Position numbers and translations under genes: made by a program. The notes under the pieces were generated by a model, which saw only the letters and a list, made by a program, of their open reading frames with translations, was not told the origin of the DNA and made no database searches. Shown here in pieces: positions 23,402 through 34,039 of a DNA stretch of 64,000 nucleotides. The stretch comes from Ancylostoma caninum. Lineage: Eukaryota; Nematoda; Chromadorea; Rhabditida; Ancylostomatidae. The stretch is taken from positions 62,001 through 126,000 of the forward strand of contig JBAJFG010000287.1 of the NCBI GenBank assembly GCA_037903475.1, written 5' to 3'. How positions within the stretch are numbered: the first letter of the stretch is position 1; every line of letters begins with the position of its first letter.

Positions 23402-23948
23402 GGGTTGGACAATAAGTTCTTGCGGTTTATTTCTCTCATCTTGAGTTTTTACCTGGGATCAAATTCTGTTCGATTGCGTATTAGTAACCATTTTGTAGCT
23501 TTTGGCTTACTCTCTACAAACATTCTAACCGATTCCCTCAATTTTCCCCACATTTCATTTTCTAAAGTTTGAAGTTTCATTTTCTGAGGTGTGAAGCTCC
23601 AGTTCGACTAAGCTTCGACAACACCTACTGTTCCACTTCCATCGTGAAGCGGATGCAGCTCTACAGGCAACATACAGCAACGACATCTAGAGAGAAGCAG
23701 ATACTTCTGAAAAGGGGGTGAAGAAAATGATTCCCGCCTCAGAGAGGTTAATTTCAGTCTGGAGGATGTCCCTTCCCTGAATACAGAGTTTCAGGAGCAA
23801 CGAGACGTCTATCCGCTAGGTTTGGCTCCAGATGAAAGTAAGAACCCCTAAGAATGTTTAATCTCAGCAACATCTAAATTCAACTAATTCAGTTCGCAAA
23901 AAAACATCAAGTGCCCCTGAAGAACCGCACGAACTTATTGCGCAACCC
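23402..23948. mobile_element. mariner-like short element or deleted mariner
   Basis: Left end GGGTTGGACAATAAGTTCTT and the reverse complement of the right end GGGTTGCGCAATAAGTTCGT match over about 28 bp, continuing GCGGTT. This end type is that of mariner-family elements (family ends such as GGTTGGACAATAAGTTC). At 547 bp it is too short for a full transposase, and I see no transposase motif inside. It is an internally deleted or MITE copy. Confidence 0.65.
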
Positions 23949-25049
23949 ATTATAATTGTGATCACAATCGACTCTAAGTCATGTGGATATTGGCGTTCGC
24001 TTGGAAAAATGCGTTTGGAGATCGAACTGGTTATCATGGTCGTCTCAGAGATGGTTCTAGTCTTCTTCCTCTCACCACTGGAAATGATGTAGTCTACTTC
24101 ACTAAGCGACAGAATTATAAGGATATTAGAGAAAGAGAGAAAACGAGAACTAGTGCCGCATTCGGAAAGACAGGCGAGAAGTGCACATCATATGCACAAA
24201 TTCTCAACTATTGTCGTTTTTGAAACGGACTGTTGCAGTCATGCGACACCAGCTCGAGATAAAAGAGTAGATGGAGTGTTCTCGTCCGCCGAGTTTCTCC
24301 GTAAACTTCGTTTGCCATACGCGCACTGAAAGGGTGTATGCCAGGAAGAACGATAGCTGGCAATAGTTGGCTGTGAACCCGTGTGTCAATATCTCATGCA
24401 ATTGTAGCCCCGCCTCTATACAGGGATTCGCGAACGCTGGCAGTTGCGTGTGTGTTAATTATTTTCCACTGCTGAAGATGGTATGACCTATTTGAACAGA
24501 TTTTAGTAAGGCGAAAGCATAATTTCCGATTTTCAAAGCTTAATTTTCATTGAGATGTGACAATGAATCACTACAAGTTTCTATGTCTTCGCCCCAAACC
24601 CCACAAAAACCTCATCTAGTTTAGTTCTGAATCAGACAAAGGTTTCGGTACTTGGTACAGGGTAAGCTAGCATGCGCATCGTGCGAGATGGGCGTGGCAA
24701 TTTTTACATGGGATGCGTGGTGCAGCTGGGAGCTGTCACGATCTATCGTTCTTCATGACCGCCACCCGCACTGAAACTGCCTTATGTTGACGTTGACCTT
24801 GTGTTGGCGAAGATGTGTGATCCCTAACATCTTCTGGTATTTGGCTCGAGCAGCAGAAAATTCCAAAAAGAAAATTCACTCCATACTGCTGCACTCATTC
24901 GATCGTTGATCATTTTATCCCTCTGTTCTCGAATAAACTGTTATTTTTCCATCTTTCAAATGCATTTAGGCCACTCTCAGGGTTTACCTCAAAGGAATCA
25001 GCAGTAATTTTCTCATTTCACGTCTCAAACATGAAGTGATATTAAAACT
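23949..25049. other. unassigned DNA with an old repeat copy
   Basis: At about 24,116-24,240 lies a repeat (gatattagagaaagagaga ... gcacaaattctcaactatt) shared with 46,049-46,440. The rest shows no recognised gene. Confidence 0.5.
24116..24240 (+). repeat. dispersed repeat, uninterrupted copy
   Basis: Shares attagagaaagagaga, then acgagaa and the block gcacaaattctcaactattg with the copy at 46,049-46,440. That copy carries an inserted MITE between these two blocks. This copy therefore shows the empty-site arrangement. Confidence 0.65.
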
Positions 25050-25200
25050 AATTGTACACATATGCAATCCAGAAGAAGCTATTGGGGTCCGGACGAGAGG
25101 CGTTGGAATTTTACCTCCTTTGTTGTTTCTCATTTATAACAGTGGAAATTCTTCTTTGTTAACTGTCTCAACTGATGGTGAACGCAGTGTTGCAGATTGT
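25050..25200 (+). pseudogene. CR1-like reverse transcriptase fragment
   Basis: A plus-strand frame reads GVRTRGVGILPPLLFLIYN, the decayed form of the LINE reverse transcriptase motif GVPQGSVLGPLLFLIYIND. It lies just left of the intact LINE but in the opposite direction, so it belongs to a separate, older insertion. Only this motif survives. Confidence 0.6.
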
Positions 25201-26140
25201 GCGTTCTAACTGTTGAGAGATTCCGAACCTTCTCGGTCCGTTAATTCCAGCATTGTACACACATGAACTGTTTCAAAATTTCTTGTAAAGCGGTCCTTTG
25301 GGTAGGGACTGTACCATTTTGCTAGAGCAAATTGGCGTGCAAAGTCTTTCATCACTCTTGATTTAACCAATCAGAGGGTCCAAGACTTTTCCCGTCGCTG
25401 CATGTGTGGCGGACAGCTTGCACGTACAGAAGCTATTCGCCTACTGGCTTTTAGAAGTAGTCAGCCGCTTTAGCCGTTCAGAAGTGGGGATTCCGTCCGT
25501 CACCTCTGACTTTTCACGTACTTCGTCGGAATCAACGTGGTGGATCTATCAGGTATTCTTTAATACCTTTACTCTTCACTACATACATTGCAAGAGAGCT
25601 CTTCATGTTTATTTATTTATTCATACATCGTGGTAATTCACAATGTGACCCTTCATACAGAAGGTAAAGAAAGAAAAGAACCCCAGAGAAATTTTGACAG
25701 GCTCGATTAGGTAAAAAGATAGTAGATCAGAAGAGCAGAAAGCGTGAGCCATCAGCTATCAAACCACAGCTGCTCCCACAAACAGAGCGGTTGGTACTGT
25801 GCCCGAATTGTCTCTTAAACCTGAACATTATGTGGGTGGGTCCAAGTGAGACACGATCGTAGGCACCGCATCTGTTGGTTCCTCACAGCACCATCACCTC
25901 CTTGTCTCACCATCTGCCATATAGTAAATGAGTAAAATAGTCAGAGAGCCGAACCTGCGAAGACCTCTCTGTGGCCGAAGAACACTTTAACATAGGTATG
26001 AACTGCAGATCAAAGAACATAAGCATTTCATGAAATGATGTGTGCATCTCCTTCGTAGAATGTGGTATGTATCTGTTGCTAAATTCCAAGATTAGAAGCG
26101 TCATCATTCTTCTGCAATAATAATCTTAGTTCCTTATTCG

Positions 26141-28945
26141 TCAAAATTTTTTAACAGAACATTTCCCCTTAAAAAAATCAAGCGGAAGCAGTTTTGCAAT
26201 ATTACTTGCTCTTATGAAATATGAGCGTAATTGTCTTTCAGTTTTTATGATTACTGGCACGTGTAAACTGAAGTTACCAAGTCTTCCTCGACATGGTTTC
26301 ACAACGAAGTAATTAGAAAAGCGAAGACGAGTTAGTCCATTCCATATCTTCCACAAGTAGAAAAGATCCAGTGCCTTTCTTCTTAAGCAAAGGTTTTCTA
26401 GGCCTAATTTGCGCAAGCGGTCTCCGTAATTCATTGAAATTGTAGTGGTTCTTTCTGAGAAAAATCTGCGGCAAATGATTCGAGTGAAGGTTTTTTGAAC
26501 ACTTTCAACGAGGCTGATTTTGTTCGCTTGGTAAGGACTCCAAATTACTGAATTGTATTCTAGTATTGGTAGAACATACAGCTTGAAAAGTTTGCAGTGT
26601 AGCATGGGAAAATTGTTCTTGAAAATTTTTAGTAGACGAAACATGACAACCCTAGCTTTTACAACAATTTCTTTCATGTGCTTATCAAAAGAAAGTTTGT
26701 TGTCGTAGATTATTCCCAAGTCTTTAATGTTACTGCATTCAGTAATTTGGATGTCTGAATTCAACCAGTACGGCACCTTTGGGTTACTACGACCAAGGTG
26801 CATTACATGTGTTTTCGACAAAGATATAGTCAGCTGCCATACATGCATATAAGTCGTGAGACTATGAATGCTTTCTTGTAGATTTTTCGTTCTTTTTTCC
26901 CCATCGTTTGGTCCATAACCAGCATATAATTTTATATCATCAGCGAACATCAATAATTTCACACTGCTGTCATGATTCAATGCAGCAGGAAGGTCAGAGA
27001 GGTAGAGATTAAACAAGAGTGGCCCTAATACACTACCCTGCGGAACACCACTTAATACTTCTCTCTCTTGTGAAAAGGAATTATTGACTCTGACGGAAAA
27101 GTTCCTTCCCATCAAGAACGATGCAAACCATTTTAAGACATTGCCACGAATTCCTAGATATTCGAGTTTCCAAAGGAGTTTGTAATGTGATACGGTGTCG
27201 AATGCTTTAGAGATGTCAAAATAGATGATATCAACATAGTTACGTGCTGATAATTGAGCATTCCAATCATATATACTCTGTACAAGCAGGTCAGTTGTAG
27301 AAGTATTTTTGCAGAAACCGAATTGCTGCATGGGTATGACGTTGTGGACGTCTAGGAACTCGTCAATTTTTTCTTTCATACATCTCTCCATAATTTTACA
27401 TGCGGTACTAGTGATGGATATAGGGTGGAAATCTGCTGGAATTACTGGGGAGGCATGTTTGTTGATTGGCGTAATCAGTGATTTTTTCCACAGGGTAGGT
27501 ACAGAACCAAGCTTAAGCGAACAATTAAAAATATGGGCAAGTGGTAAACAGAGTTCATGACAGCATTTAAGAAAGACAGCCTGTGGGATATCATCGAAGG
27601 TTAGTGAGTATGACAATTTCAACTTTTTCATAAACTTTAACACCATTCCCGGCATTATGACGAAATCGCTAATAGGTGGAAAACGTTTCCCATGTTTTGA
27701 AAAATCTGGAAGATTCCCATTGTCTTTGGTGAAAACAGATGAAAAGTAGTCTGCCAATACTTCACTTTTCTGCAAGTCAGTCAAAGCACGTTCGCCAAGA
27801 TCGTTGATAAATGATGGGATTTTCGGCGGTTTATCTTTCAAGCGAGTGTTCACGTAAGTGTAAAACTTTTTTCCTTTCGTCTTCAGAAGCAACCTTTTCT
27901 CTTTATTCCTCAAAAACTTATCAATGAGTCGAGTTAATTTTCTGGATACTTTAATGTATTTGTCCTCAACGCCTTGCTGATGTAGACGATGGAAAAGAAA
28001 GTTTCTGTGCGTGAATAGTTTCTTAATGTACATTGGAAAGTAAGAAGGAGGTGCGTGTTGCATTCGGAGAGGGACACATTTTTCGAAGGTGGTATGTAGG
28101 ACATTACAAAACCTTGAGTACATGTCATTTATATCGAGGCAGTTGTGAAAAAGGGCTTCCCAATTAACAAATGAAAGTTCTCGTTTCATTATGGAAAAGT
28201 CGGCGCTTGGGAAATCTCGATACTGATTACAGGATTTCTTGGCATTGTCAGAGACCTGGATTGAGAAGGCAACGACAGAATGATCAGAACTTGCCAAAGG
28301 ATTTTTGATATGCAGATTAGATATCAACTGGTGGTTGTCTGATAGCACTAAGTCAAGCGTGCGTGATCCACATGTTGGTGAAGTAACAAATTGTTTGAGT
28401 TTGTGACTTTCAAATAAGGAAATGTACTCACTAGACCTTGAATCACGTGGTTTTCCTGCACAATTAGACCAGTCAATGTCTAGATTGAAATCACCCAGAA
28501 GGATGATATCAAAGTGACATTCTGATATTAGCAGATCAAGGTGGTCCATCAGATCTGAGCAATCACGAATCCTAACTTTTGGAGGGCGGTAAAGATTGAT
28601 AATGCGAAGTTTATGACTTCCACACGCAATGTCAACGGAAAGACATGATATCCCTCCTCTATTGAATTGCAAATCGAGACGTTCAAAGCTAATGTGATCT
28701 TTCAGTAGAAGTGCTACACCACCACCTTTGCCGTGCCTATCAAGTCTAATAATATTATAGGGCAGCATGCTAAGGATCATTCCGTCGGTCACAGTTTCAT
28801 CTGCCCATGTCTCTTGCAATGCCATTATGCTTGGTTTAAAACATTTCACGAATGCTATCAGCTCATTCATTTTGTTTTTTATACTTCTGCAGTTGGATGA
28901 AAAACAATTTAGTTTGTAAACACGCATGCACATTCTCTTACTCAT
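26141..28945 (-). CDS. LINE ORF2: AP endonuclease and reverse transcriptase, 934 aa
   Basis: Residues about 10-230 form an apurinic-type endonuclease: QETW with the metal-binding E45, GDFNLD with D152 and N154, TLDLVLSD near 200, and SSDHS with the catalytic D221-H222. Residues about 480-750 are the reverse transcriptase: PINKHASP, FDISKAFD at 576-583, GVPQGSVLGPLLF at 633-645, and FADD at 667-670, supplying the catalytic aspartates. The remaining part holds a LPILEYNSVIWSP-type conserved motif. The order EN-RT without RNase H, and the FADDIKLY form, fit CR1-like LINEs. The enzyme nicks target DNA and copies its own RNA by target-primed reverse transcription. There are no interruptions. The first Met is 21 bases beyond the ORF1 stop codon. 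Confidence 0.9.
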   Translation of the reverse strand: MSKRMCMRVYKLNCFSSNCRSIKNKMNELIAFVKCFKPSIMALQETWADETVTDGMILSMLPYNIIRLDRHGKGGGVALLLKDHISFERLDLQFNRGGISCLSVDIACGSHKLRIINLYRPPKVRIRDCSDLMDHLDLLISECHFDIILLGDFNLDIDWSNCAGKPRDSRSSEYISLFESHKLKQFVTSPTCGSRTLDLVLSDNHQLISNLHIKNPLASSDHSVVAFSIQVSDNAKKSCNQYRDFPSADFSIMKRELSFVNWEALFHNCLDINDMYSRFCNVLHTTFEKCVPLRMQHAPPSYFPMYIKKLFTHRNFLFHRLHQQGVEDKYIKVSRKLTRLIDKFLRNKEKRLLLKTKGKKFYTYVNTRLKDKPPKIPSFINDLGERALTDLQKSEVLADYFSSVFTKDNGNLPDFSKHGKRFPPISDFVIMPGMVLKFMKKLKLSYSLTFDDIPQAVFLKCCHELCLPLAHIFNCSLKLGSVPTLWKKSLITPINKHASPVIPADFHPISITSTACKIMERCMKEKIDEFLDVHNVIPMQQFGFCKNTSTTDLLVQSIYDWNAQLSARNYVDIIYFDISKAFDTVSHYKLLWKLEYLGIRGNVLKWFASFLMGRNFSVRVNNSFSQEREVLSGVPQGSVLGPLLFNLYLSDLPAALNHDSSVKLLMFADDIKLYAGYGPNDGEKRTKNLQESIHSLTTYMHVWQLTISLSKTHVMHLGRSNPKVPYWLNSDIQITECSNIKDLGIIYDNKLSFDKHMKEIVVKARVVMFRLLKIFKNNFPMLHCKLFKLYVLPILEYNSVIWSPYQANKISLVESVQKTFTRIICRRFFSERTTTISMNYGDRLRKLGLENLCLRRKALDLFYLWKIWNGLTRLRFSNYFVVKPCRGRLGNFSLHVPVIIKTERQLRSYFIRASNIAKLLPLDFFKGKCSVKKF

Positions 28946-28965
28946 TCGGCTACCTTGCGGTCCTC

Positions 28966-29910
28966 TCAGTTTAAAGTGGTTTGTGTGGAAGCTGTGGATG
29001 TGGAAGGGAACCCACCAGGACTACCTCGGTCACTGAAACCCATTGCATTGGCAGAATTGGAAGAATCGCCTCTGGGTCCGTGAGTGGCAGACGGAGCTGC
29101 TCTTTGGGATGGAGCACTAGTTCCATCGCGCAGTCTATGGTGAGTTGAAGGGTAGAAAGTATTATCAAGAGGGATTCGAGTTTTTGTGTTCAAGTCAAAT
29201 AAGCTGTTTCTGTCTACGCGATACCTTCCACCTTGCGTCCCTATAAGATGTCTCCTTTGCTGACAAAGTGCATAAGCAATTTTACGCTCTTCTTGAGATA
29301 ACGAGGGCCGAATGAACACATTGGCAAACTTCAATGAATTCCGCAGTTTACGGGCGCAGCGAAGAAATGCCTGTTGATAGCCAGATGTTGGAAAGACTAC
29401 CTTTAGCAGGCGCGGCTTGCCACTGCTGGGAATCCCAAGCCGGAACAGACTGACAGGGGAGGAGTTTACATCCAATTCCTCAAATAATTCCCAAATATTC
29501 TTCCATTCGAATTTAGTCCTATCGTGCCCCCGCAGATCTGCTGACGGCTCAGGTAGGCCAGCTATCACAACTGAGCGTTGCCTTTCAATTTCGTCAAAGG
29601 AGCGCTCATTACGACGCTGACTGTCACGACAACTCCCCTCTCGAGTGACATTTCTACCCTTCACTTCAGTTTTCTCAGTCTGAGCGACATTTCTACGCGG
29701 CAACACCTGACTGAGAACTGAGATGAGCACTAGGAACCTTTCAATTTCGCTAAGAGTCAGCAACTCATCTCTTTTTTCTTCTAAATCCTCCGCCGTGCGA
29801 ATGGTATGAGCACCGAGATCTTGACGTCCACCACTCATGACGAAGGGAGATGCAACAATGATGTTGATCTGTATTTGCGAAGTTTTCAGTGTTTTGGCTA
29901 ATATCTTCAC
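28966..29910 (-). CDS. LINE ORF1 protein, 314 aa
   Basis: Basic protein upstream of ORF2, as in CR1-like LINEs, expected to bind element RNA. A charged region at about 60-115 precedes RSVVIAGLPEPS, and a folded block around 110-240 holds FRLGIPSSGKPRLLKVVF and FIRPSLSQEER. This resembles the RRM-like or nucleic-acid-binding core typed in LINE ORF1 proteins (pattern I-x-G-[LI]-P-E then P-R-L-[IL]-K-V-x-F). No CCHC knuckle is visible. The C-terminus is Ser/Thr/Gly-rich and probably disordered. It is intact and in a different frame from ORF2. Confidence 0.8.
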   Translation of the reverse strand: MKILAKTLKTSQIQINIIVASPFVMSGGRQDLGAHTIRTAEDLEEKRDELLTLSEIERFLVLISVLSQVLPRRNVAQTEKTEVKGRNVTREGSCRDSQRRNERSFDEIERQRSVVIAGLPEPSADLRGHDRTKFEWKNIWELFEELDVNSSPVSLFRLGIPSSGKPRLLKVVFPTSGYQQAFLRCARKLRNSLKFANVFIRPSLSQEERKIAYALCQQRRHLIGTQGGRYRVDRNSLFDLNTKTRIPLDNTFYPSTHHRLRDGTSAPSQRAAPSATHGPRGDSSNSANAMGFSDRGSPGGFPSTSTASTQTTLN

Positions 29911-30245
29911 TTGTCAATGTTAAATCTGATATTATTACACATGCTTGGCCTTTTTATGGAACTCTTATATTTCAAGCCATCTTGTACGAAGTTTTTGTTC
30001 CGCCGTGTTATTTAAACTTTTCATCACAGGAGATTTGAAGACAGTCAGCCGATTTGAGGTGTAGACCGGACGAAAAGTAAATGTATGGAGATGTACGCAA
30101 TTTGCCGAAGAACTTTTCTGGCTTTTGTTGGACATTGTTGAAGTCAGCATGGCGAGTAGATCAAAGATCTTTTGATATCTATACATCTCAAAAAAAGCAC
30201 TTATCCCAAAATGATGTCTCAAACACGAAAAACTAGGGCGATACT

Positions 30246-30450
30246 GCCTTCATGGTGCAGATTCATGCTAATGACATCAACTACTACGCAAGTTACATAG
30301 TAGAGAACTACTCTTCAGTACTTCCGTCGTTACAGTCAGCTATTCAGAGGCTGCTACATTGGTCTTCTCAATGGATAATATCAATACATACAACGGAATG
30401 TTTCATTGTTCATCTCCATAGAAGTGATCTCGTCAATGACAAAGTAAAAA
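30246..30450 (+). pseudogene. CR1-like reverse transcriptase fragment (second)
   Basis: The plus-strand frame reads HANDINYYASY, then QSAIQRLLHWSSQW and a CFIVHLHRSD-type piece. This matches the segment around the catalytic ADD and the following W-rich helix of CR1-like reverse transcriptases (FADDIKLYASY..., LVSWSxxW...). The catalytic FADD is changed to HAND, so the copy is dead. It lies just beyond the 5' end of the intact minus-strand LINE. Confidence 0.65.
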
Positions 30451-30459
30451 GGTAAAAAA

Positions 30460-31095
30460 GCCATGAATAAAGTGCAAATACCGTCCTAAAATAGAAAAGC
30501 CGTGTATAAACTTCAAAAGTACATACTTCAACAAGCTTTCTTAAAACAATTTACTGCCATCTAAATAAGCAAGAAATGTCAGCTCGATATTGCTTGCTTG
30601 GCGCGAATTGCAATGGGCAAATGCTAAAGGTATAACTCCACTGCTGAGCTAACAAAGATGGTTTTTATTGACGAGAAGCTACTCATGATTGAGCAGGTCT
30701 ACACTCCTCAGGTCTCCAGAATACATGAAGGAAATGGTGAGGAATATGTTACAGCAAGATGGATCGTCTCTTACTCGGGATTTATCGTGATTTTCTCTGG
30801 AGTTTCGGCGACATGAGTTTTTGTCTCTTATCCGTTGAAATGATTATGGTTATTGATATTATCATACTCATGCGCCGTCCTGTAAAGCTACCTGTCAACA
30901 GGTACTGATACTAAAAGTCATAAGTAAAAGTACTAGATACTTACAGACATAAGCAAAAGGACAGGCGGATTTATCCGCATTAGCCTTATGGTAAATACAC
31001 ACACACTTCACAGCGACGTTGTCATCGTGACCGTTGAGTCCCAATAGTTTTCAATGGTTTTTATTAATTATTTGATATTGTAACCAATAGAATTC
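30460..31095. other. unassigned DNA
   Basis: Nothing recognised other than a short acacacac run near 31,000. Confidence 0.3.
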
Positions 31096-31109
31096 GTTCC
31101 ATAATTATA

Positions 31110-32095
31110 GGGACACCCCAATTTTTGACCGTACATCGAGCTTCATTGCAAAGCAATCGATCTGATTTCTTCTCTATTCGTCTAATGTGAAATTACCTCT
31201 GAAATTACTTCCCATTACGCTCGTCGATTTATAAGATTTTTATAAAATTTTTATAGAAGATCGAAAAACTAGTGTTTCATAATTATAGGGACACTCGGTC
31301 TTAATTGAGCAGTTTACATAGAAAGCGGCAACAAATATTCCAGTTGTTACTAGTTTGTTCTTATCTATTTGATCTTAATACAACCATGCTATTTGCAAGG
31401 CTGGTGAAGAGGATCCAGTTGAGATCTGGCCCAAGATTGATCAAATTGTCTTGAATTGTCTTTTTGGATTTTTCAGATTACTGCTTCTTCAGAGCTGAGC
31501 GTAGTGACATTCAGGAGACCTTGTCTGATCATTTAAAGTTACATCTGAGAAATTATCTTTGACAAAGCCTTGTTTAATTAAAGAGAGTGAAGTCATCCCT
31601 GTAAGTCAGGCAACCAGAGCTCGGAAAAGCTGCCGCAAACACGATGTCTTGTACCTGCAAAGTACTCCTGAACACTTTTCTAATAGAAAAATTTTCGTAC
31701 GAGACTTGTGTTTAGAAATATGCTCGCAGCGGATGGAATTATTATGCTGAAGCATCCAAAAAGACAATTCAAGACACTTCTATCAATCTTGGGCCAAATT
31801 TCAACTGGATCCTCTTCACCAGCCTTGCAAATAGCATGATTGTATTAACATTAGAAAACAGGGAAGAACAAACTAGTAACAACTGGAATATTCGTTGCCG
31901 CTTTCTATGTAATTTTTTTCATTTAAGGCCGGTGTTCCTATAAGCATGAAACACTGGTTCTTTGACCTTCTTCTATAACGATAGTAATGGAAAGTAAACG
32001 TCTAGAGGTAATTTCACACTCTGAGTCGAATGGAGAAGAAATCAGATCGATTGGTTTGCGATGAAGCTCGCTACGGTTAAAAATTGGGGTGTCCC
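31110..32095. mobile_element. long-inverted-repeat DNA element, about 990 bp
   Basis: The ends GGGACACCCCAATTTTT and AAAAATTGGGGTGTCCC are perfect inverted repeats. Complementarity continues for some 400 bp on each side, for example gaagaggatccagttga at 31,408 and its complement near 31,800. TA flanks both ends, which suits Tc1/mariner-type insertion. Each arm contains a second, internal copy of the end motif (cataattatagggacac at about 31,278; its partner near 31,940). The 200-bp centre has no recognisable transposase, so it is non-autonomous. Exact borders may lie a few bases outside, since the repeat continues into cat-aattata. Confidence 0.85.
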
Positions 32096-32769
32096 TATAA
32101 TAATGAAAAGCACTTTTCTAGTGTTCTTATTTCCCATCCGAGGTCCCAAAGTAGTGAAGACCCAGATTTTTCTACCAGGCCCTCATCACGCCCATTTTCT
32201 AGGTCCGCCATTGCTGCCACGATACTGCATCAGCCACTGCGTGTCTGATACTTGCTAGATTTCCACTGTTCCCAATTATTACAGGAAAGAAGCGAGAATT
32301 AGGGAATTCGTCAAAACTGGCTGTCCAAGCAGTTGGTTTTCAAGAAAAAAAACCAAACTAGTCATCTGCACAGACTGTCTCAGCATATCTACAGGGTGCA
32401 TCAAAATTATGAGTACCGGACAAATTTAACGTCCACATCGAATAAGCTACAACTTCGAGGAGACTTCCAAGATGGAATTTTAACAGCTCTTAAAACAACA
32501 ACAATCTACACTGGATTCTGAATGTCGCTCCATGAGTATTGATACAGGTCATTCAGAAAGAAGATGGTGATTACGGAAGCCAAGTAGTCGTCACCATCTT
32601 TCTCGAGGTTTTATGAAGAACTGCCTTAGCTGCATCAGTGCTAATTAATGGATTTCGAATCAACTAGGTAGAGTCATCCGATAGGAGTTCGGAGGAGTTC
32701 CCAGGCCATCAACTAAAATTAATGATTTGAAAACGCTTCGTTCGCACCACTTCCGGATCTTCTTGCAGG

Positions 32770-33435
32770 CCCCATGACAGGATGAGGCGGCGTAGCCTTT
32801 GGGTCCCGTCGGAAAAGGGGCGTGGCATATGATGCACCTAGGATACGCAAGTGATGCGGTGCTTCTGCTGACAGCCACACACTCCTGACGAAAGGGGAGG
32901 GGGTGGGGTGACTACTGAGTATTTGGACCACTCTTCCTTACAAGTAACGAAAAGAAAGAGCTAAGCAGCACTTTGAATGAAATTTTTGTTTACGTTTGAA
33001 AAATGGAGATTCTGAGATCAAACTTTGAGTTGAGATGTATACTCCCGGGAGATTTTGTGAGATATTTTTCTTTTGATGCAGAAGGTTAGCTGTTGTGCTA
33101 GTAACAGAATCCCTGTCCACTTCATCACATGGTGTAATTTTTGAGCAGCACTTCTGCATACACCATCCATGATTTCGAAGCCGTAATTTTAACAGTTTCA
33201 AAGCATCAAAGACGTCCTGCTTTTATTTATTAAAATCTTCGATGTTATTCACTTGTTACTGGTTACAGAACTGCTGCAAACGCACAACAGTCACTCCCTT
33301 CCTTGTGACTGTGCCTTGCTGTCAGCAGAAGCTGCGTAGCATCTGCACATTCATGGGGCATCGTTGGCCACGCCCATTTTTCGACAGGACCCAAAGGCCC
33401 TCCCTCCGACAGGATGACTCTTGCACCCACCTCAG
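32770..33435. repeat. imperfect inverted repeat pair
   Basis: The region 32,770-32,885 (ccatgacaggatga, gcctttgggtcccgtcg, gcttctgctgacagc) is mirrored at 33,306-33,435 (gctgtcagcagaagc, cgacaggacccaaaggc, gacaggatga). Arms are about 115 bp with perhaps 25 percent difference. The 420 bp between them contain a weakly coding minus-strand stretch (LLKLRLRNHGWCMQKCC). Likely an old foldback element or two opposed repeats. Confidence 0.7.
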
Positions 33436-33487
33436 GACCTTCTTTTCAATTGTTTCCTCACAGCTGTTCTCATTGACAGCTCCATAA

Positions 33488-33697
33488 CAGAGATGAGCGG
33501 AATTCCGGTTTCGGAAGTCGGAAGTTCCTGAATTTTTACCTCATGCGAGCTTCCGACTTCCAGATTTCTGGACGATTGGCAGTCGTTGGGTCACGCCAAC
33601 TCGGGCATGCTGTATTCATGGCTCCAAATTCCGCCAGATTTCGAACTTCCCCCAACTTCCGACTTCCGGTCTCATGCAGTACTTCCGCTCATCCCTG
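33488..33697. mobile_element. hAT-type MITE, 210 bp
   Basis: Ends CAGAGATGAGCGGAA and, reversed, CAGGGATGAGCGGAA. It is flanked by CTCCATAA on the left and CTCCACAA on the right, a 7-of-8 match of the 8-bp target duplication made by hAT transposases. The inner sequence repeats cttccgactt/aagtcggaag motifs in both directions. The same terminal sequence bounds the larger element at 47,762-49,456. Confidence 0.82.
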
Positions 33698-34039
33698 CTC
33701 CACAATATTCGTTTTACGTGAGATTTGACAGAAAGGTGTCATCGGAATACTCATCTACACCAATTTTCATCTCGGTTTTGGCCGAAGTTTTTAAGGAATG
33801 ATACCTTTCACAGACAGAACCCTGGTCTTCTGTTGCCAGCGCATTGACACGTTAGATGGCTGTGTGGAAAACGTTCTGCACACTTGCACCTCCGAACATT
33901 ACTGCGGTGCTAGGTGCTAACCGTAAAACGATGGATCCAGAGTCGAACCATGGTTAGAACCGAGGGATGCAATAAAATGTACAGAAAGAAGAAGATTTGG
34001 ACTATAGGAAAATTTTAAGATACTCTTGATATGGCACTT

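Larger units (their letters stand above)
25612..29960 (-). mobile_element. full-length CR1-like LINE retrotransposon
   Basis: On the minus strand the element has a short 5' leader above 29,910, ORF1 (29,910-28,966), a 20-base gap, ORF2 (28,945-26,141) in another frame, and a 3' untranslated region of about 530 bp ending in an (AATAA)-like short tandem tail at about 25,612 (plus strand tttatttatttattcat). Both ORFs lack stops or frameshifts and the key motifs are intact, so it may be recent or active. The 5' boundary is approximate and no target duplication could be established. A tail copy at 280-375 shows the family is dispersed. The clade (CR1 rather than Jockey or Rex) is inferred from motif style. 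Confidence 0.8.
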
